A stretch of 64,000 nucleotides of DNA from Saccharomonospora sp. NB11 (GTDB lineage Bacteria > Actinomycetota > Actinomycetes > Mycobacteriales > Pseudonocardiaceae), in contig NZ_JACBJG010000002.1 in assembly GCF_015910535.1 (NCBI RefSeq), positions 372,001 through 436,000 on the forward strand, written 5' to 3'. Positions within the stretch are counted from its first letter, which is position 1. Each line of letters begins with the position of its first letter. A program made the translations under genes and the position numbers. Shown piece by piece: positions 26,027-34,521 of the stretch. Below the pieces are notes generated by a model, which searched no databases, was not told the DNA's origin, and was given only the letters and a program-made list of their open reading frames with translations.

Positions 26027-27451
26027 TCAGGCGAGATCGTCCTCACCCAGGCGGTGCACGCGGATGAGGTTGGTCGAGCCGACGGTGCCGGGCGGGGAAC
26101 CGGCCACGATCACCACGAGGTCGCCGCGCTGGTACCGGCCGGTCTCCAACATCGCGTGGTCCACCTGCTCGATCATGCGGTCGGTGGAGTCGACCTGGGC
26201 GACGAGCCGTGCCGTGGTACCCCAGGTCATCGCGAGCTGGCGGCGCACGCTCTCCACCGGCGTGAAGGCCAGCAGTGGGAGCCGCGTGTGCAGCCGCGCG
26301 AGCCTGCGCACCGTGTCACCGGACTGGGTGAAGGCCACGAGCGCCTTCGCGTTGAGCCGCTCGCCGATGTCCTTGGCGGCGTAGGAGATGACTCCCCGCT
26401 TGGTCCGAGGCACGTGGCTCAGCGGCGGCACGGCGGGCATGTCCGCCTCGACGGCCTGGATGATGCGGCTCATGGTCTCGACGGTCTCGATCGGGTACCG
26501 GCCGACGCTGGTCTCGCCGGAGAGCATCACCGCGTCGGTGCCGTCGAGCACCGCGTTGGCCACGTCGGACGCCTCCGCACGTGTCGGACGCGAGTTGCTC
26601 ATCATCGAGTCGAGCATCTGGGTCGCGACGATGACCGGCTTCGCGTTTTCCCGCGCGATCTGGATGGCCCGCTTCTGCACCAGCGGCACCTGCTCCAGCG
26701 GCAGTTCGACGCCGAGGTCGCCACGCGCCACCATGAGGCCGTCGAAGGCGAGCACGATCGCTTCGAGGTTGGAGGCCGCCTCGGGCTTCTCCAACTTGGC
26801 GATCACCGGGACCCGCCCCTTGCCGACCCGGTCCATGACCTGGTGCACGAGGTCGATGTCGGCGGGCGACCGCACGAACGACAGCGCCACGAAGTCGACA
26901 CCGAGCTCCAGCGCGAACTCGAGGTCCTCGATGTCCTTCTCGGAGAGCGCGGGCACCGACACGTCCATACCGGGCAGCGAGACACCCTTGTTGTTGCTGA
27001 CGGGACCACCCTCGGTGACCTCGCAGACGACGTCCGGGCCCTCCACACGCTGCACGACGAGCCCGACCTTGCCGTCGTCGACGAGGAGCCGGTCACCCGC
27101 CCTGGCGTCCTTCGCCAGTCCCTTGTACGTGGTGGAGACACGGTCGTGCGTGCCCGCCACGTCCTCGACGGTGATTCGCACGATGTCGCCGGTGCGCCAC
27201 TCGACGGGGCCACCCGCGAACGTGCCCAGTCGGATCTTCGGCCCCTGCAGGTCGGCCAGAATGCCCACGGCGCGTCCCGACTCGGCGGCCGCGGCCCGGA
27301 TGAGGTCGTAGACCTGCTTGTGATCCCCGTGGCTACCGTGGCTGAAGTTCATCCTCGCCACGTCCATGCCTGCTTCGACGAGCGCCCGGACCTTGTCCGC
27401 CGTCGCCGTAGCCGGGCCTAGGGTACATACGATTTTCGCTCGTCTACTCAC
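26027..27451 (-). CDS. pyk: pyruvate kinase
   Basis: This 474-residue enzyme converts phosphoenolpyruvate and ADP to pyruvate and ATP. The N-terminus SRRAKIVCTLGPAT, MNFSHGSH, the active-site signature VIAKLEKPEA (with the catalytic Lys) and ARGDLGVELPLEQVP are intact, and the C-terminal allosteric domain is complete. The GTG start lies 8 bases after TACGCT, so its mRNA may be leaderless. A terminator separates it from the upstream DASS gene, giving it its own transcription unit. Confidence 0.97.
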   Translation of the reverse strand: MSRRAKIVCTLGPATATADKVRALVEAGMDVARMNFSHGSHGDHKQVYDLIRAAAAESGRAVGILADLQGPKIRLGTFAGGPVEWRTGDIVRITVEDVAGTHDRVSTTYKGLAKDARAGDRLLVDDGKVGLVVQRVEGPDVVCEVTEGGPVSNNKGVSLPGMDVSVPALSEKDIEDLEFALELGVDFVALSFVRSPADIDLVHQVMDRVGKGRVPVIAKLEKPEAASNLEAIVLAFDGLMVARGDLGVELPLEQVPLVQKRAIQIARENAKPVIVATQMLDSMMSNSRPTRAEASDVANAVLDGTDAVMLSGETSVGRYPIETVETMSRIIQAVEADMPAVPPLSHVPRTKRGVISYAAKDIGERLNAKALVAFTQSGDTVRRLARLHTRLPLLAFTPVESVRRQLAMTWGTTARLVAQVDSTDRMIEQVDHAMLETGRYQRGDLVVIVAGSPPGTVGSTNLIRVHRLGEDDLA

Positions 27452-27503
27452 ACCCGAACAGCGTAGCCGCTACGCCCGGGTACGTCTGTACCGATCCCGA
27501 AAA

Positions 27504-27543
27504 CGTCGGCCGGAGCGCACCGGACAGCACGCTCCGGCCGACG
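27504..27543 (-). terminator. 14-bp hairpin after the DASS transporter gene
   Basis: CGTCGGCCGGAGCG (27504-27517) and CGCTCCGGCCGACG (27530-27543) are perfect complements with a 12-base loop, starting 2 bases beyond the DASS stop on the minus strand. It isolates pyk from read-through. Confidence 0.85.
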
Positions 27544-27545
27544 GG

Positions 27546-29054
27546 TCAGTAGGCGAGGTCGAACACCCACGCACCCAGTGTGTACGCCCCGAGCGTGATG
27601 ATGACCAGCGCGATCGCGTTGAGCCAGGCGCCGCCCTTGACCATCTGTCCGATGGTGACGTGACCGGTGCCGAACACGATCGCGTTCGGCGGGGTCGCGA
27701 CAGGCAGCATGAAGGCGCAGGTGGCGGCCAACGCGGCGGGCACGACCAGGACCATCGGCCCGTGTCCGAGTCCCACGGCGACCCCACCCAGGATCGGCAG
27801 GAACGCCGCCGCCGTCGCCGTGTTGCTCGTCAGTTCGGTCAGCAGGAGCACGAGCAACGCGACCACGGCCGCCAGCAGGATCAGCGGCAGGGCTTCGAGC
27901 GCCCCGACGCGCTCACCGATCCACTCCGACAGTCCGGTGTCGGTGAAGTGCTTCGACAGGCTCAGCCCACCACCGAAGAGCAGCAGGATTCCCCACGGCA
28001 GTTCCTTCGCCGTCTCCCAGTCGAGCGTGCGCACGTTCCGCCGGGTGTCGACCGGCAGTGCGAACAGCAGCACCGCCGCGGTGAGGGCGATCCCGGCGTC
28101 GCTGATGTCGTCCAGCCACGGCAGCGCGTTCGCCACCGCGTCGACGTCGGCGAGCATGGGGATGACGATCCACGACAGCGCGGCCAGCACGAAGATCGTC
28201 AGCGCGTTCCATTCGCCCCGGCTCATCGGACCGAGGTCGTCGAGTTGTTGCCGGATCAGCTCCCGTCCACCGGGCAACGACGTCAGCCGTGGGCGGAAGA
28301 CCCGAGTGAGCACGAACCAGGCGATCACGAGGAAGACGACCGCGATGGGCAGGCCGAAGAGCATCCACTTGCCGAAGGAGATCGTGATGTCGAAGTTCTC
28401 CTCCAGGTAGCCCACCAGCAGCGTGTTCGGCGGAGTGCCGATGATCGTGGCCAGCGATCCGATGGACGCGGAGTAGGCGATGCCCAGCATCAGTGCCGTG
28501 GCGAAGTTGGGGTCGCCCTTGCCGTCACCGAGTTGGGAGACGAGCCCGAGCACGGACAGCCCGATGGGCATCATCATCACGGCGGTGGCGGTGTTGCTCA
28601 CCCACATGCTGATGAACCCGGTCGCGATCATGAACCCGGCGATCAGCATCACCGGCTTCGTCCCCACCGCGAGCACCGTGCGCAGCGCGATGCGCTTGTG
28701 CAGGTTCCACCGCTGCATCGCCAGGGCGATCATGAACCCGCCCATGAAGAGGAAGATGATGTCGTCGGCGTAGGGAGCCGCGGCGTCGCCGATGTCGCTG
28801 ACCCCGAGGAACGGGAACAACACGAGCGGCAGCAGCGCCGTGGCGGCCAACGGCAGGGCCTCCGTGACCCACCAGACGGCCATCAGCACGGCGACGGCGG
28901 CCGTGATCTTGCCGGGGTTGGCGAGGCTGTCGGGCAGGAGCAGGAAGACGGCGATCGCGAGTACCGGTCCGAGCGCCATGCCGATCCAGGGACGACGGGG
29001 CGCCGCCGACTCGGGCGAGGCGCTCGCGGACTCACTCCGCATGGACTGTGCCAT
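27546..29054 (-). CDS. DASS/SLC13-family sodium:dicarboxylate-type transporter
   Basis: This 502-residue membrane protein has about 11-12 hydrophobic segments. Two Ser-Asn-Thr signatures, SNTATAVMMMPIGL and SNTATAAAFLPI, form the substrate/sodium sites of the divalent-anion:sodium symporter family, each next to a hairpin. Likely substrates are succinate, malate, fumarate or related acids; the exact one cannot be read. GGAGGTGA precedes the ATG at an ideal distance. It sits between pyk and pfkA, all on the minus strand, but hairpins on both sides suggest separate transcripts. Confidence 0.92.
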   Translation of the reverse strand: MAQSMRSESASASPESAAPRRPWIGMALGPVLAIAVFLLLPDSLANPGKITAAVAVLMAVWWVTEALPLAATALLPLVLFPFLGVSDIGDAAAPYADDIIFLFMGGFMIALAMQRWNLHKRIALRTVLAVGTKPVMLIAGFMIATGFISMWVSNTATAVMMMPIGLSVLGLVSQLGDGKGDPNFATALMLGIAYSASIGSLATIIGTPPNTLLVGYLEENFDITISFGKWMLFGLPIAVVFLVIAWFVLTRVFRPRLTSLPGGRELIRQQLDDLGPMSRGEWNALTIFVLAALSWIVIPMLADVDAVANALPWLDDISDAGIALTAAVLLFALPVDTRRNVRTLDWETAKELPWGILLLFGGGLSLSKHFTDTGLSEWIGERVGALEALPLILLAAVVALLVLLLTELTSNTATAAAFLPILGGVAVGLGHGPMVLVVPAALAATCAFMLPVATPPNAIVFGTGHVTIGQMVKGGAWLNAIALVIITLGAYTLGAWVFDLAY

Positions 29055-29175
29055 GACTCACCTCCATCGCTGAGTGTCCGGAAGGTACCGCTTCCCCGCG
29101 GCTCTCTCACTCGATCGCGCGATGCTGAGGTCGTCTTGTGATCATCGGAGCGTGCACAGAGGGGTCCAGACGACA

Positions 29176-29204
29176 CGAGGCCACCGGCCGAGCCGGTGAC
29201 CTCG
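29176..29204 (-). terminator. hairpin after the phosphofructokinase gene
   Basis: CGAGGCCACCGGC (29176-29188) pairs with GCCGGTGACCTCG (29192-29204) with one mismatch and a 3-base loop, 19 bases beyond the pfkA stop. The right-arm sequence GGTGACCTCG is repeated once more at 29209-29218. Confidence 0.7.
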
Positions 29205-29223
29205 CTCGGGTGACCTCGAAACG

Positions 29224-30249
29224 TCAGCCGAAGAACACCTCGGCCTCGGCATAGCGTTCCGTCGGCACGGTCTTCAGCTCCGCGGTGGCCTCGGCGAGCT
29301 TCACCCGGGTGATGTCGGTTCCCCGCAACGCCACCATCACGCCGAAGTCGCCCTCGGCCACGGCGTCCACGGCGTGCAGGCCGAAGCGCGTGGCGAGCAC
29401 CCGGTCGTACGCCGTCGGAGTCCCGCCGCGCTGCACGTGGCCGAGCACCACCGCCCGCGACTCCTTGCCGGTGCGCGCGGAGATCTCGTCGGCGAGCCAC
29501 GTGCCCACGCCGCCCAGCCGGACGTGCCCGAACGCGTCCGTCTCCCCGCTCTGCAGGACCGCCGCGCCGCCCTCGGGCAGCGCTCCCTCGGCCACGACGA
29601 TGATCGGCGCGTACTCCCGCTCGAATCGCCGTTCCACCCACTCGACGACCTTGTCCACGGAGAACGGCCGCTCGGGGACGAGGATGACGCTCGCGCCGCC
29701 CGCGAGTCCCGAGTGGAGGGCGATCCAGCCCGCGTGCCTGCCCATGACCTCCACGACGAGCGCACGGTGATGCGACTCGGCGGTGGTGTGCAGCCGGTCG
29801 ATCGCCTCGGTCGCGATGTGCACGGCGGTGTCGAAGCCGAACGTGTAGTCGGTGGCGCCGAGGTCGTTGTCGATGGTCTTCGGGACACCCACGACCTTCA
29901 CGCCGTCGTCGCCCAGTCGCTTCGCGACCCCGAGAGTGTCCTCACCGCCGATGGCCACGAGTGCGTCGATGCCCTTCTCTGCCAGCACCCGCTTGATGGT
30001 GTCGGCGCCACCCTCCTCCTTGTACGGGTTGGTGCGGGAGGAACGGAGGATCGTGCCGCCGCGGGTGAGGATGCCCTCGACGTCGTCGCGGGACAGCCAG
30101 GACCCGGTACCCGTGAGAGGGCCGCGCCAGCCGTCGCGGAAACCGAAGATCTCCCATCCGTGGACCTCGATGCCCTTCAGGACGACCGCGCGGATCACCG
30201 CGTTCAGACCGGGGCAGTCGCCGCCGCCGGTCAGCACACCGACTCGCAT
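29224..30249 (-). CDS. pfkA: 6-phosphofructokinase with pyrophosphate-type active site
   Basis: This 341-residue group III phosphofructokinase phosphorylates fructose 6-phosphate. Motifs GGGDCPGLN, GGEDT (101-105) and PKTIDND (123-129) are clear. Position 104 is Asp and 124 is Lys, in the same numbering as the E. coli enzyme, where ATP-dependent forms have Gly104. Asp104 with Lys124 is the combination found in pyrophosphate-dependent enzymes, including that described from Amycolatopsis methanolica. A reversible PPi-dependent enzyme is therefore more likely than an ATP enzyme (inference from residues). The start has GGAAGG upstream and diverges from the DAHP synthase leader. Confidence 0.93.
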   Translation of the reverse strand: MRVGVLTGGGDCPGLNAVIRAVVLKGIEVHGWEIFGFRDGWRGPLTGTGSWLSRDDVEGILTRGGTILRSSRTNPYKEEGGADTIKRVLAEKGIDALVAIGGEDTLGVAKRLGDDGVKVVGVPKTIDNDLGATDYTFGFDTAVHIATEAIDRLHTTAESHHRALVVEVMGRHAGWIALHSGLAGGASVILVPERPFSVDKVVEWVERRFEREYAPIIVVAEGALPEGGAAVLQSGETDAFGHVRLGGVGTWLADEISARTGKESRAVVLGHVQRGGTPTAYDRVLATRFGLHAVDAVAEGDFGVMVALRGTDITRVKLAEATAELKTVPTERYAEAEVFFG

Positions 30250-30339
30250 GTCTCGCGCCTTCCCGTTGTTCTACGTCACACCGTCGCCGACAGAGTAGCC
30301 CGGGTCACACGTGATCGGTCGGCTCGATCGGGCGCCTGC

Positions 30340-30352
30340 TACAGTCTCCGTC
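30340..30352 (+). promoter_or_regulatory. candidate -10 TACAGT for the DAHP synthase leader transcript
   Basis: TACAGT ends exactly 7 bases before the GTG of the leader peptide, so the transcript would begin at the leader start codon. The -35 region is weak. The same spacing is seen at several other genes in this window. Confidence 0.45.
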
Positions 30353-30421
30353 GTGCAGCGCTTCTATTTCTGGTTTAGCGGGCCGGCCCGGGGTGGGTCG
30401 GTCGGCGAGACCGTGCGCTGA
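30353..30421 (+). CDS. aromatic-rich leader peptide (22 residues), candidate attenuator
   Basis: This short frame runs GTG to TGA and begins VQRFYFWFSG. Five consecutive residues (4-8) are Phe-Tyr-Phe-Trp-Phe, all three aromatic amino acids. TAT and TTT are used for two of them, codons that are rare in this genome. It ends 11 bases before a 9-bp hairpin and 85 bases before the DAHP synthase ATG, the first enzyme of the shikimate pathway. Ribosome stalling when charged aromatic tRNAs are scarce would couple synthase expression to supply. A ribosome-mediated attenuator has been reported before a Corynebacterium glutamicum DAHP synthase gene; this one is inferred. Confidence 0.7.
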   Translation: MQRFYFWFSGPARGGSVGETVR

Positions 30422-30431
30422 CCGTCAACCT

Positions 30432-30457
30432 CCGAGCCGGACGACAAGCCGGCTCGG
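30432..30457 (+). terminator. attenuator-type hairpin before DAHP synthase
   Basis: CCGAGCCGG (30432-30440) and CCGGCTCGG (30449-30457) form a perfect 9-bp stem with an 8-base loop. The left arm can alternatively pair in 8 of 9 positions with CCGGCCCGG (30383-30391) inside the leader frame. Mutually exclusive structures are therefore possible. There is no T tract, as with other hairpins here. Confidence 0.6.
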
Positions 30458-30506
30458 CAGCGTGGCACTCCCACCCGGCGAGGCGGCTTGCGGAAAGGAA
30501 GCCCCG

Positions 30507-31643
30507 ATGCCGAACAACTCGACCACGGACGCCACTACCGACGTCCCCCTCGCCGTGTCGGCCGATCCGACGACGGCCCTCGACGATCTGCGCACCTCGC
30601 GCGTCAGTCCACTGCTCTCACCGGCGCTGCTGCGCGCCGAACATCCCGTCACGCCCGCGGCGGCCAAGACCGTCACGCTCGGCAGGCGTGACACCGTGGA
30701 CATCCTCGACGGACGCGACGACCGCCTGTTGGTGGTGGTCGGTCCGTGCTCCGTGCACGATCCCGAGGCGGCCTTGCACTACGCCCGCCTGTTGTCGGAG
30801 CACGCCGAACGCGTTCGCGACGACGTGTGTGTCGTCATGCGCGTCTACTTCGAGAAGCCGAGGACCACGCTGGGCTGGAAGGGACTCATCAACGATCCGG
30901 ACCTCGACGGCACGTACGCCGTCAACAAGGGGCTGCGGCTGGCCCGCCAGCTTCTGCTCGACATCTCCGAACTCGGTCTGCCCGTGGGCTCGGAGTTCCT
31001 CGACCCGATCACGCCGCAGTTCATCGCCGACACGGTGACGTGGGGGTCGATCGGCGCGCGCACTGCGGCGAGCCAGGTGCATCGACAGTTGTGCAGCGCT
31101 CTGTCCATGCCGGTGGGCATCAAGAACTCCACCGAGGGCGACGTCCAGGTCGCGGTGGACGCCGTGCGCGCCGCAGGAGCCGGACACGTGTTCCCCGGCA
31201 TCAACGCCGACGGGCTCGCCGCGCTGGTGACCACCTCGGGCAATCCCGACTGCCACGTCATCCTGCGCGGTGGTTCGGCGGGGCCGAACTACGACGCCGA
31301 GACCGTGGCCGACACCCTGGCCCGACTGCGCAAGGCCGGGCTGCCGGAACGCGTGGTGGTCGACGCGAGTCACGGCAACAGCCGCAAGGACCACGTGCGC
31401 CAGGCCGGTGTCGTCGGCGAGCTCGCCGCGCGCATCGCGGCGGGCGAACAGGGCATCACGGGCGTGATGATGGAGAGCTTCCTCGAAGCGGGTCGGCAGG
31501 ACCTGACCCTCGGCAAGGCGGAGGACCTGGACTACGGCCGTAGTATCACCGACGCCTGTCTCGACTGGCCCACCACGGCGGCACTGCTCGACGAGCTCGC
31601 CGCCGCGGTGCGTGCCCGCAGGGCTGCCGCCACCTCGCACTGA
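30507..31643 (+). CDS. aroG: 3-deoxy-7-phosphoheptulonate (DAHP) synthase, class I
   Basis: This 378-residue class I (E. coli AroF/G/H-like) enzyme condenses phosphoenolpyruvate and erythrose 4-phosphate. VVGPCSVHDPEAA, RVYFEKPRTTLGWKG, GARTAASQVHR, KNSTEGDVQVAVDA and VDASHGNSRKDH hold the PEP, metal and phosphate ligands. The ATG at 30507 has GAAAGGA upstream; the same frame opens further upstream but only through the leader region. It is preceded by the aromatic leader peptide and hairpin, which are expected to control it. The stop is 6 bases from the convergent exoribonuclease gene. Confidence 0.95.
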   Translation: MPNNSTTDATTDVPLAVSADPTTALDDLRTSRVSPLLSPALLRAEHPVTPAAAKTVTLGRRDTVDILDGRDDRLLVVVGPCSVHDPEAALHYARLLSEHAERVRDDVCVVMRVYFEKPRTTLGWKGLINDPDLDGTYAVNKGLRLARQLLLDISELGLPVGSEFLDPITPQFIADTVTWGSIGARTAASQVHRQLCSALSMPVGIKNSTEGDVQVAVDAVRAAGAGHVFPGINADGLAALVTTSGNPDCHVILRGGSAGPNYDAETVADTLARLRKAGLPERVVVDASHGNSRKDHVRQAGVVGELAARIAAGEQGITGVMMESFLEAGRQDLTLGKAEDLDYGRSITDACLDWPTTAALLDELAAAVRARRAAATSH

Positions 31644-31649
31644 GGCGAC

Positions 31650-32174
31650 TCAGGCGCCGGGGAACCCGGTCCGCCGGGCGAGATCCTGGCGGGCCTGCTC
31701 GATCACTCGCCAGCGTTCGAGATTGTGGCGGGCGTCGGCGAGTGCGTCGTGGGCGTCGTCGGGCGCAGCCGGAAGCTTCGGCCGCCCGACGTCCTCCCAC
31801 CGCTGTCGCAGGTCGCGGGTGAAGCGCGGCAACTGGCGCGGCAACGCGGGCATCGGCCCCCACAACTGGGCGAGGGCCACGTGGTCGTAGGCGGCATACC
31901 ACGCCCACAGCTCGATACCGCCCCGCGGGCGGCCCAGGAAGTCGAGCAGATCGTCGCGGATGCGTTCGCGGCTGCGCCAGGCCCGGTCGCCGGGCGACGG
32001 GAGTTTCGCGAGCACGTGTTCCCGCACCCAGGGACCGGCCTTCGCCGGGTCGAACTCCGTGGACACCGCGTAGAACTCGCGGCCCGCCTCGTCCACGACA
32101 CCTATCGAGACGAGCTCGATGGTCTTGCCGTCCTCGATGAATTCGGTGTCGTAGAAGAACCGCACGCCGGGCAC
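31650..32174 (-). CDS. DEDD-family 3'-5' exoribonuclease, Rv2179c-like
   Basis: This 174-residue RNase T-superfamily exonuclease has FFYDTEF (first Asp and Glu), AWYAAYDHVAL (third acidic residue) and HDALADARHNLERW (His and last Asp), giving a DEDDh site. The M. tuberculosis homologue Rv2179c degrades single-stranded 3' RNA overhangs with metal ions. I give the GTG at 32174; family members often start three codons later at VRFFYDTEF. Its order next to DAHP synthase and the acyltransferase matches mycobacteria. Confidence 0.9.
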   Translation of the reverse strand: MPGVRFFYDTEFIEDGKTIELVSIGVVDEAGREFYAVSTEFDPAKAGPWVREHVLAKLPSPGDRAWRSRERIRDDLLDFLGRPRGGIELWAWYAAYDHVALAQLWGPMPALPRQLPRFTRDLRQRWEDVGRPKLPAAPDDAHDALADARHNLERWRVIEQARQDLARRTGFPGA

Positions 32175-32208
32175 GGTACTCGACGGCTGCGCGGGGTCCG
32201 ACGCCCGG

Positions 32209-32970
32209 TCAGCCCGCCTGCGACTCGGGCATCCTCGCGGCGTCCCTGGCGTCGACCTGCACGGGGACGACCGGGCGCAGACCCGCCTTCTCGGCGGCGA
32301 TGAGTTCCTTCGCCTTGGCCGCGTAGACGTCGACGTACTCCTGGCCGGAGAGTTCCATCAGCGCGTACATGATCTCGTCGGTGATCGACCGCTCCACGAA
32401 CCGGTCGCCCGCGAGTCCCTCGTAGCGCGAGAAGTCCAGCGGCTTGCCGAAGTGGATCTCCAGCCGACGCGGCCACCACATCTTCGAGCCGATCGGGTTG
32501 ACCTTCTCGGTGCCGATCATGGCCACGGGGATGACCGGGACCTTCGCGTCCAGGGCGATCCGCGCGACGCCGGTCTTGCCCTTGTAGAGCCGCCCGTCCG
32601 GGGAGCGGGTGCCCTCGGGATAGATGCCGAGCAGGTGCCCCTCCCGCAGCAGCCGGACGGCGGTGTCGATGGCCGCCTGGGCGGCCGTGCCCCCGGAGCG
32701 GTCGATCGGGAACTGCCCCACGCCCTTGAAGAACCACTTCTTGAGCCTGCCCTTGAACCCGGGCTCGGTGAAGTACTCCTGCTTGGCGGGGAAGGTGACC
32801 CGGCGCGGAACCCGGTTCGGCATGAAGAACGAGTCGGCCACGGCGAGGTGGTTGCTCGCCAGGATGGCGCCGCCCTCGGAGGGGACGTTCTCGAGTCCCG
32901 TGACCTTGGTCGGCCACAGCAAGCGCAGGAGAGGCCCCAGCAGCACGTACTTCATGAGCCAATACAGCAC
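32209..32970 (-). CDS. 1-acylglycerol-3-phosphate O-acyltransferase-like (PlsC family)
   Basis: The GTG at 32970, 5 bases after AGGA, gives 253 residues; the open frame extends to 33063 without support. SNHLAVAD is the NHx4D catalytic motif, YPEGTRSPDG the phosphate-binding motif, and a hydrophobic N-terminal segment (KYVLLGPLLRLLW) should anchor it to the membrane. It would acylate lysophosphatidate or a related acceptor during phospholipid or PIM synthesis; it corresponds to Rv2182c. Confidence 0.9.
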   Translation of the reverse strand: MLYWLMKYVLLGPLLRLLWPTKVTGLENVPSEGGAILASNHLAVADSFFMPNRVPRRVTFPAKQEYFTEPGFKGRLKKWFFKGVGQFPIDRSGGTAAQAAIDTAVRLLREGHLLGIYPEGTRSPDGRLYKGKTGVARIALDAKVPVIPVAMIGTEKVNPIGSKMWWPRRLEIHFGKPLDFSRYEGLAGDRFVERSITDEIMYALMELSGQEYVDVYAAKAKELIAAEKAGLRPVVPVQVDARDAARMPESQAG

Positions 32971-33201
32971 TTGCTTCCTGCTCCCTCTCCGGCGACGGGT
33001 ACTCGAAACGGGATGGACAACCGACGGAACAGCGTACGAACCCTCGGTGTCGGCGCACAACACGCCTCCCGCCTTGAATACCGCACCGCGACGCAGCTCA
33101 CACCACCGACCTGAAGATCACGGGTCCGCAAGTGGCCACACTGAACGAGGGCGATCCGTGCGAACATGAGGTGATGCCGCTTCGAGGGAGGATCACCGGG
33201 C

Positions 33202-33963
33202 ATGCCTGTGCTCGCCGGCGCTGAACCTTTTGTCCATGACGGCTCCCGCGAGGTCGGCGTGCTCCTGTGCCACGGCTTCACGAGCACGCCGGCGACCATG
33301 CGCCCCTGGGGCGAGCACCTCGCCGAGACGGGCTACACCGTGCGCTGTCCTCGGCTGCCCGGACACGGCACCACCTGGCAGGAGTGCAACCGCACCCGCT
33401 GGCCCGACTGGTACGGCTGCGTGCGGGAGTCCTTCGCCGAGCTGTCACAGCGGTGTTCGTCGGTGTTCGTCTTCGGCCTGTCGATGGGAGGCACGCTCGC
33501 GCTGCGGCTGGCCGAGGACCTCGGCGACGCCGTCAGCGGCGTCGTGCTGGTGAATCCGTCGGTGCTCACCCGCAGACTCGACGCCCGGCTGGCGGCGCTG
33601 GTGGCTCCGGTGTTGCCGTCGGCGCGGGCCCTCGCCGGAGACATCGCCAAACCCGGCGCCGTCGAGTTGGCGTACGACCGCACCCCGGTGCGGGCACTCG
33701 CGAGTCTGACCCGGCTTTGGTCGTCGGTCCGGCGTGACCTGCCGAGGGTGACCCAGCCGTTGCTGCTCGCGCATTCAGCCGTCGATCACGTCGTGGAGCC
33801 GGTCAACGCCACCGTCGTCGCCGACAACGTGCGTAGCAAGGACCTGCGCGAGGTAGTGCTCCACAACAGCTACCACGTCGCCACGCTCGACAACGACGCA
33901 CCGTTGCTGTTCCGGCACAGTGTGGAGTTCGTCGACTCCGTCAGACAGGTTGGTGCCCGATGA
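33202..33963 (+). CDS. alpha/beta-hydrolase esterase/lipase (Est30/monoacylglycerol-lipase type)
   Basis: This 253-residue hydrolase has an oxyanion segment LLCHGFTSTP, nucleophile elbow GLSMGG (Ser), and the acid and base in HSAVDHVVEP (Asp) and NSYHVATLD (His). It resembles carboxylesterase Est30 and bacterial monoacylglycerol lipases acting on short acyl esters. It is divergent from the acyltransferase and overlaps the next gene by 4 bases (ATGA). Confidence 0.92.
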   Translation: MPVLAGAEPFVHDGSREVGVLLCHGFTSTPATMRPWGEHLAETGYTVRCPRLPGHGTTWQECNRTRWPDWYGCVRESFAELSQRCSSVFVFGLSMGGTLALRLAEDLGDAVSGVVLVNPSVLTRRLDARLAALVAPVLPSARALAGDIAKPGAVELAYDRTPVRALASLTRLWSSVRRDLPRVTQPLLLAHSAVDHVVEPVNATVVADNVRSKDLREVVLHNSYHVATLDNDAPLLFRHSVEFVDSVRQVGAR

Positions 33964-34517
33964 GCAGAACATCAGGAGCGGACGGGCCCGAGGACGTGGA
34001 CGCCACGTTCGCGAAGATCGTGGCCGATCTCCGTGCCGAGGGGTTCGGCACCGACAGCGGTGACGACCTGCGTGATCTCGGGGACGGCGACGACGTCGAC
34101 GATCTGCTGGTGGACACCGACGACGAGGAGGACGGCAGGCCCGGACGGACCCGGCTGCGCTCCTCCCGGGAGCCGGACGCACCGCCGCCCGCGTCGGGAT
34201 GGCGGGAATCGCCGACGGGCTGGGACGAGACCATGCTCGGCGACGATCGGACCGCCGGGTTCGAGGACGACGACGAACACTTCGTCCCGCCCGAGCCTCC
34301 GCCGTTGCCCCGGCCGCGCAAGGGCGCGTTCGTGGTCCTGTTGTTCTTCGTGGTCGGTCTGCTGTTGCTCGTCGCTCCCGGGGCGATCGGGCTGGCGCAG
34401 TCGGTCGCGCTCCCGCTGGGCATGCTGTCGCTGGCCGTCGGCATCGCACTCGCGCTGTTGCGCGTCAAGCAGGGCCCGCCCGACGGGGCCGATCCCACCA
34501 ACGGCGCCCAGGTCTGA
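33960..34517 (+). CDS. acidic protein with two C-terminal membrane helices, unknown function
   Basis: This 185-residue protein has a long disordered, Asp-rich N-terminal part (LGDGDDVDDLLVDTDDEED), a proline stretch and two hydrophobic segments at about residues 122-141 and 145-166. It is translationally coupled to the esterase gene. I do not recognise a domain; the layout suggests a membrane-tethered scaffold with a cytoplasmic acidic tail. Confidence 0.8.
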   Translation: MSRTSGADGPEDVDATFAKIVADLRAEGFGTDSGDDLRDLGDGDDVDDLLVDTDDEEDGRPGRTRLRSSREPDAPPPASGWRESPTGWDETMLGDDRTAGFEDDDEHFVPPEPPPLPRPRKGAFVVLLFFVVGLLLLVAPGAIGLAQSVALPLGMLSLAVGIALALLRVKQGPPDGADPTNGAQV

Positions 34518-34521
34518 GCTG

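Noticed and set aside
29224-30249. Standard ATP-dependent phosphofructokinase
   Set aside because: Asp104 and Lys124 are the pyrophosphate-type pair, so a plain ATP call would be misleading.
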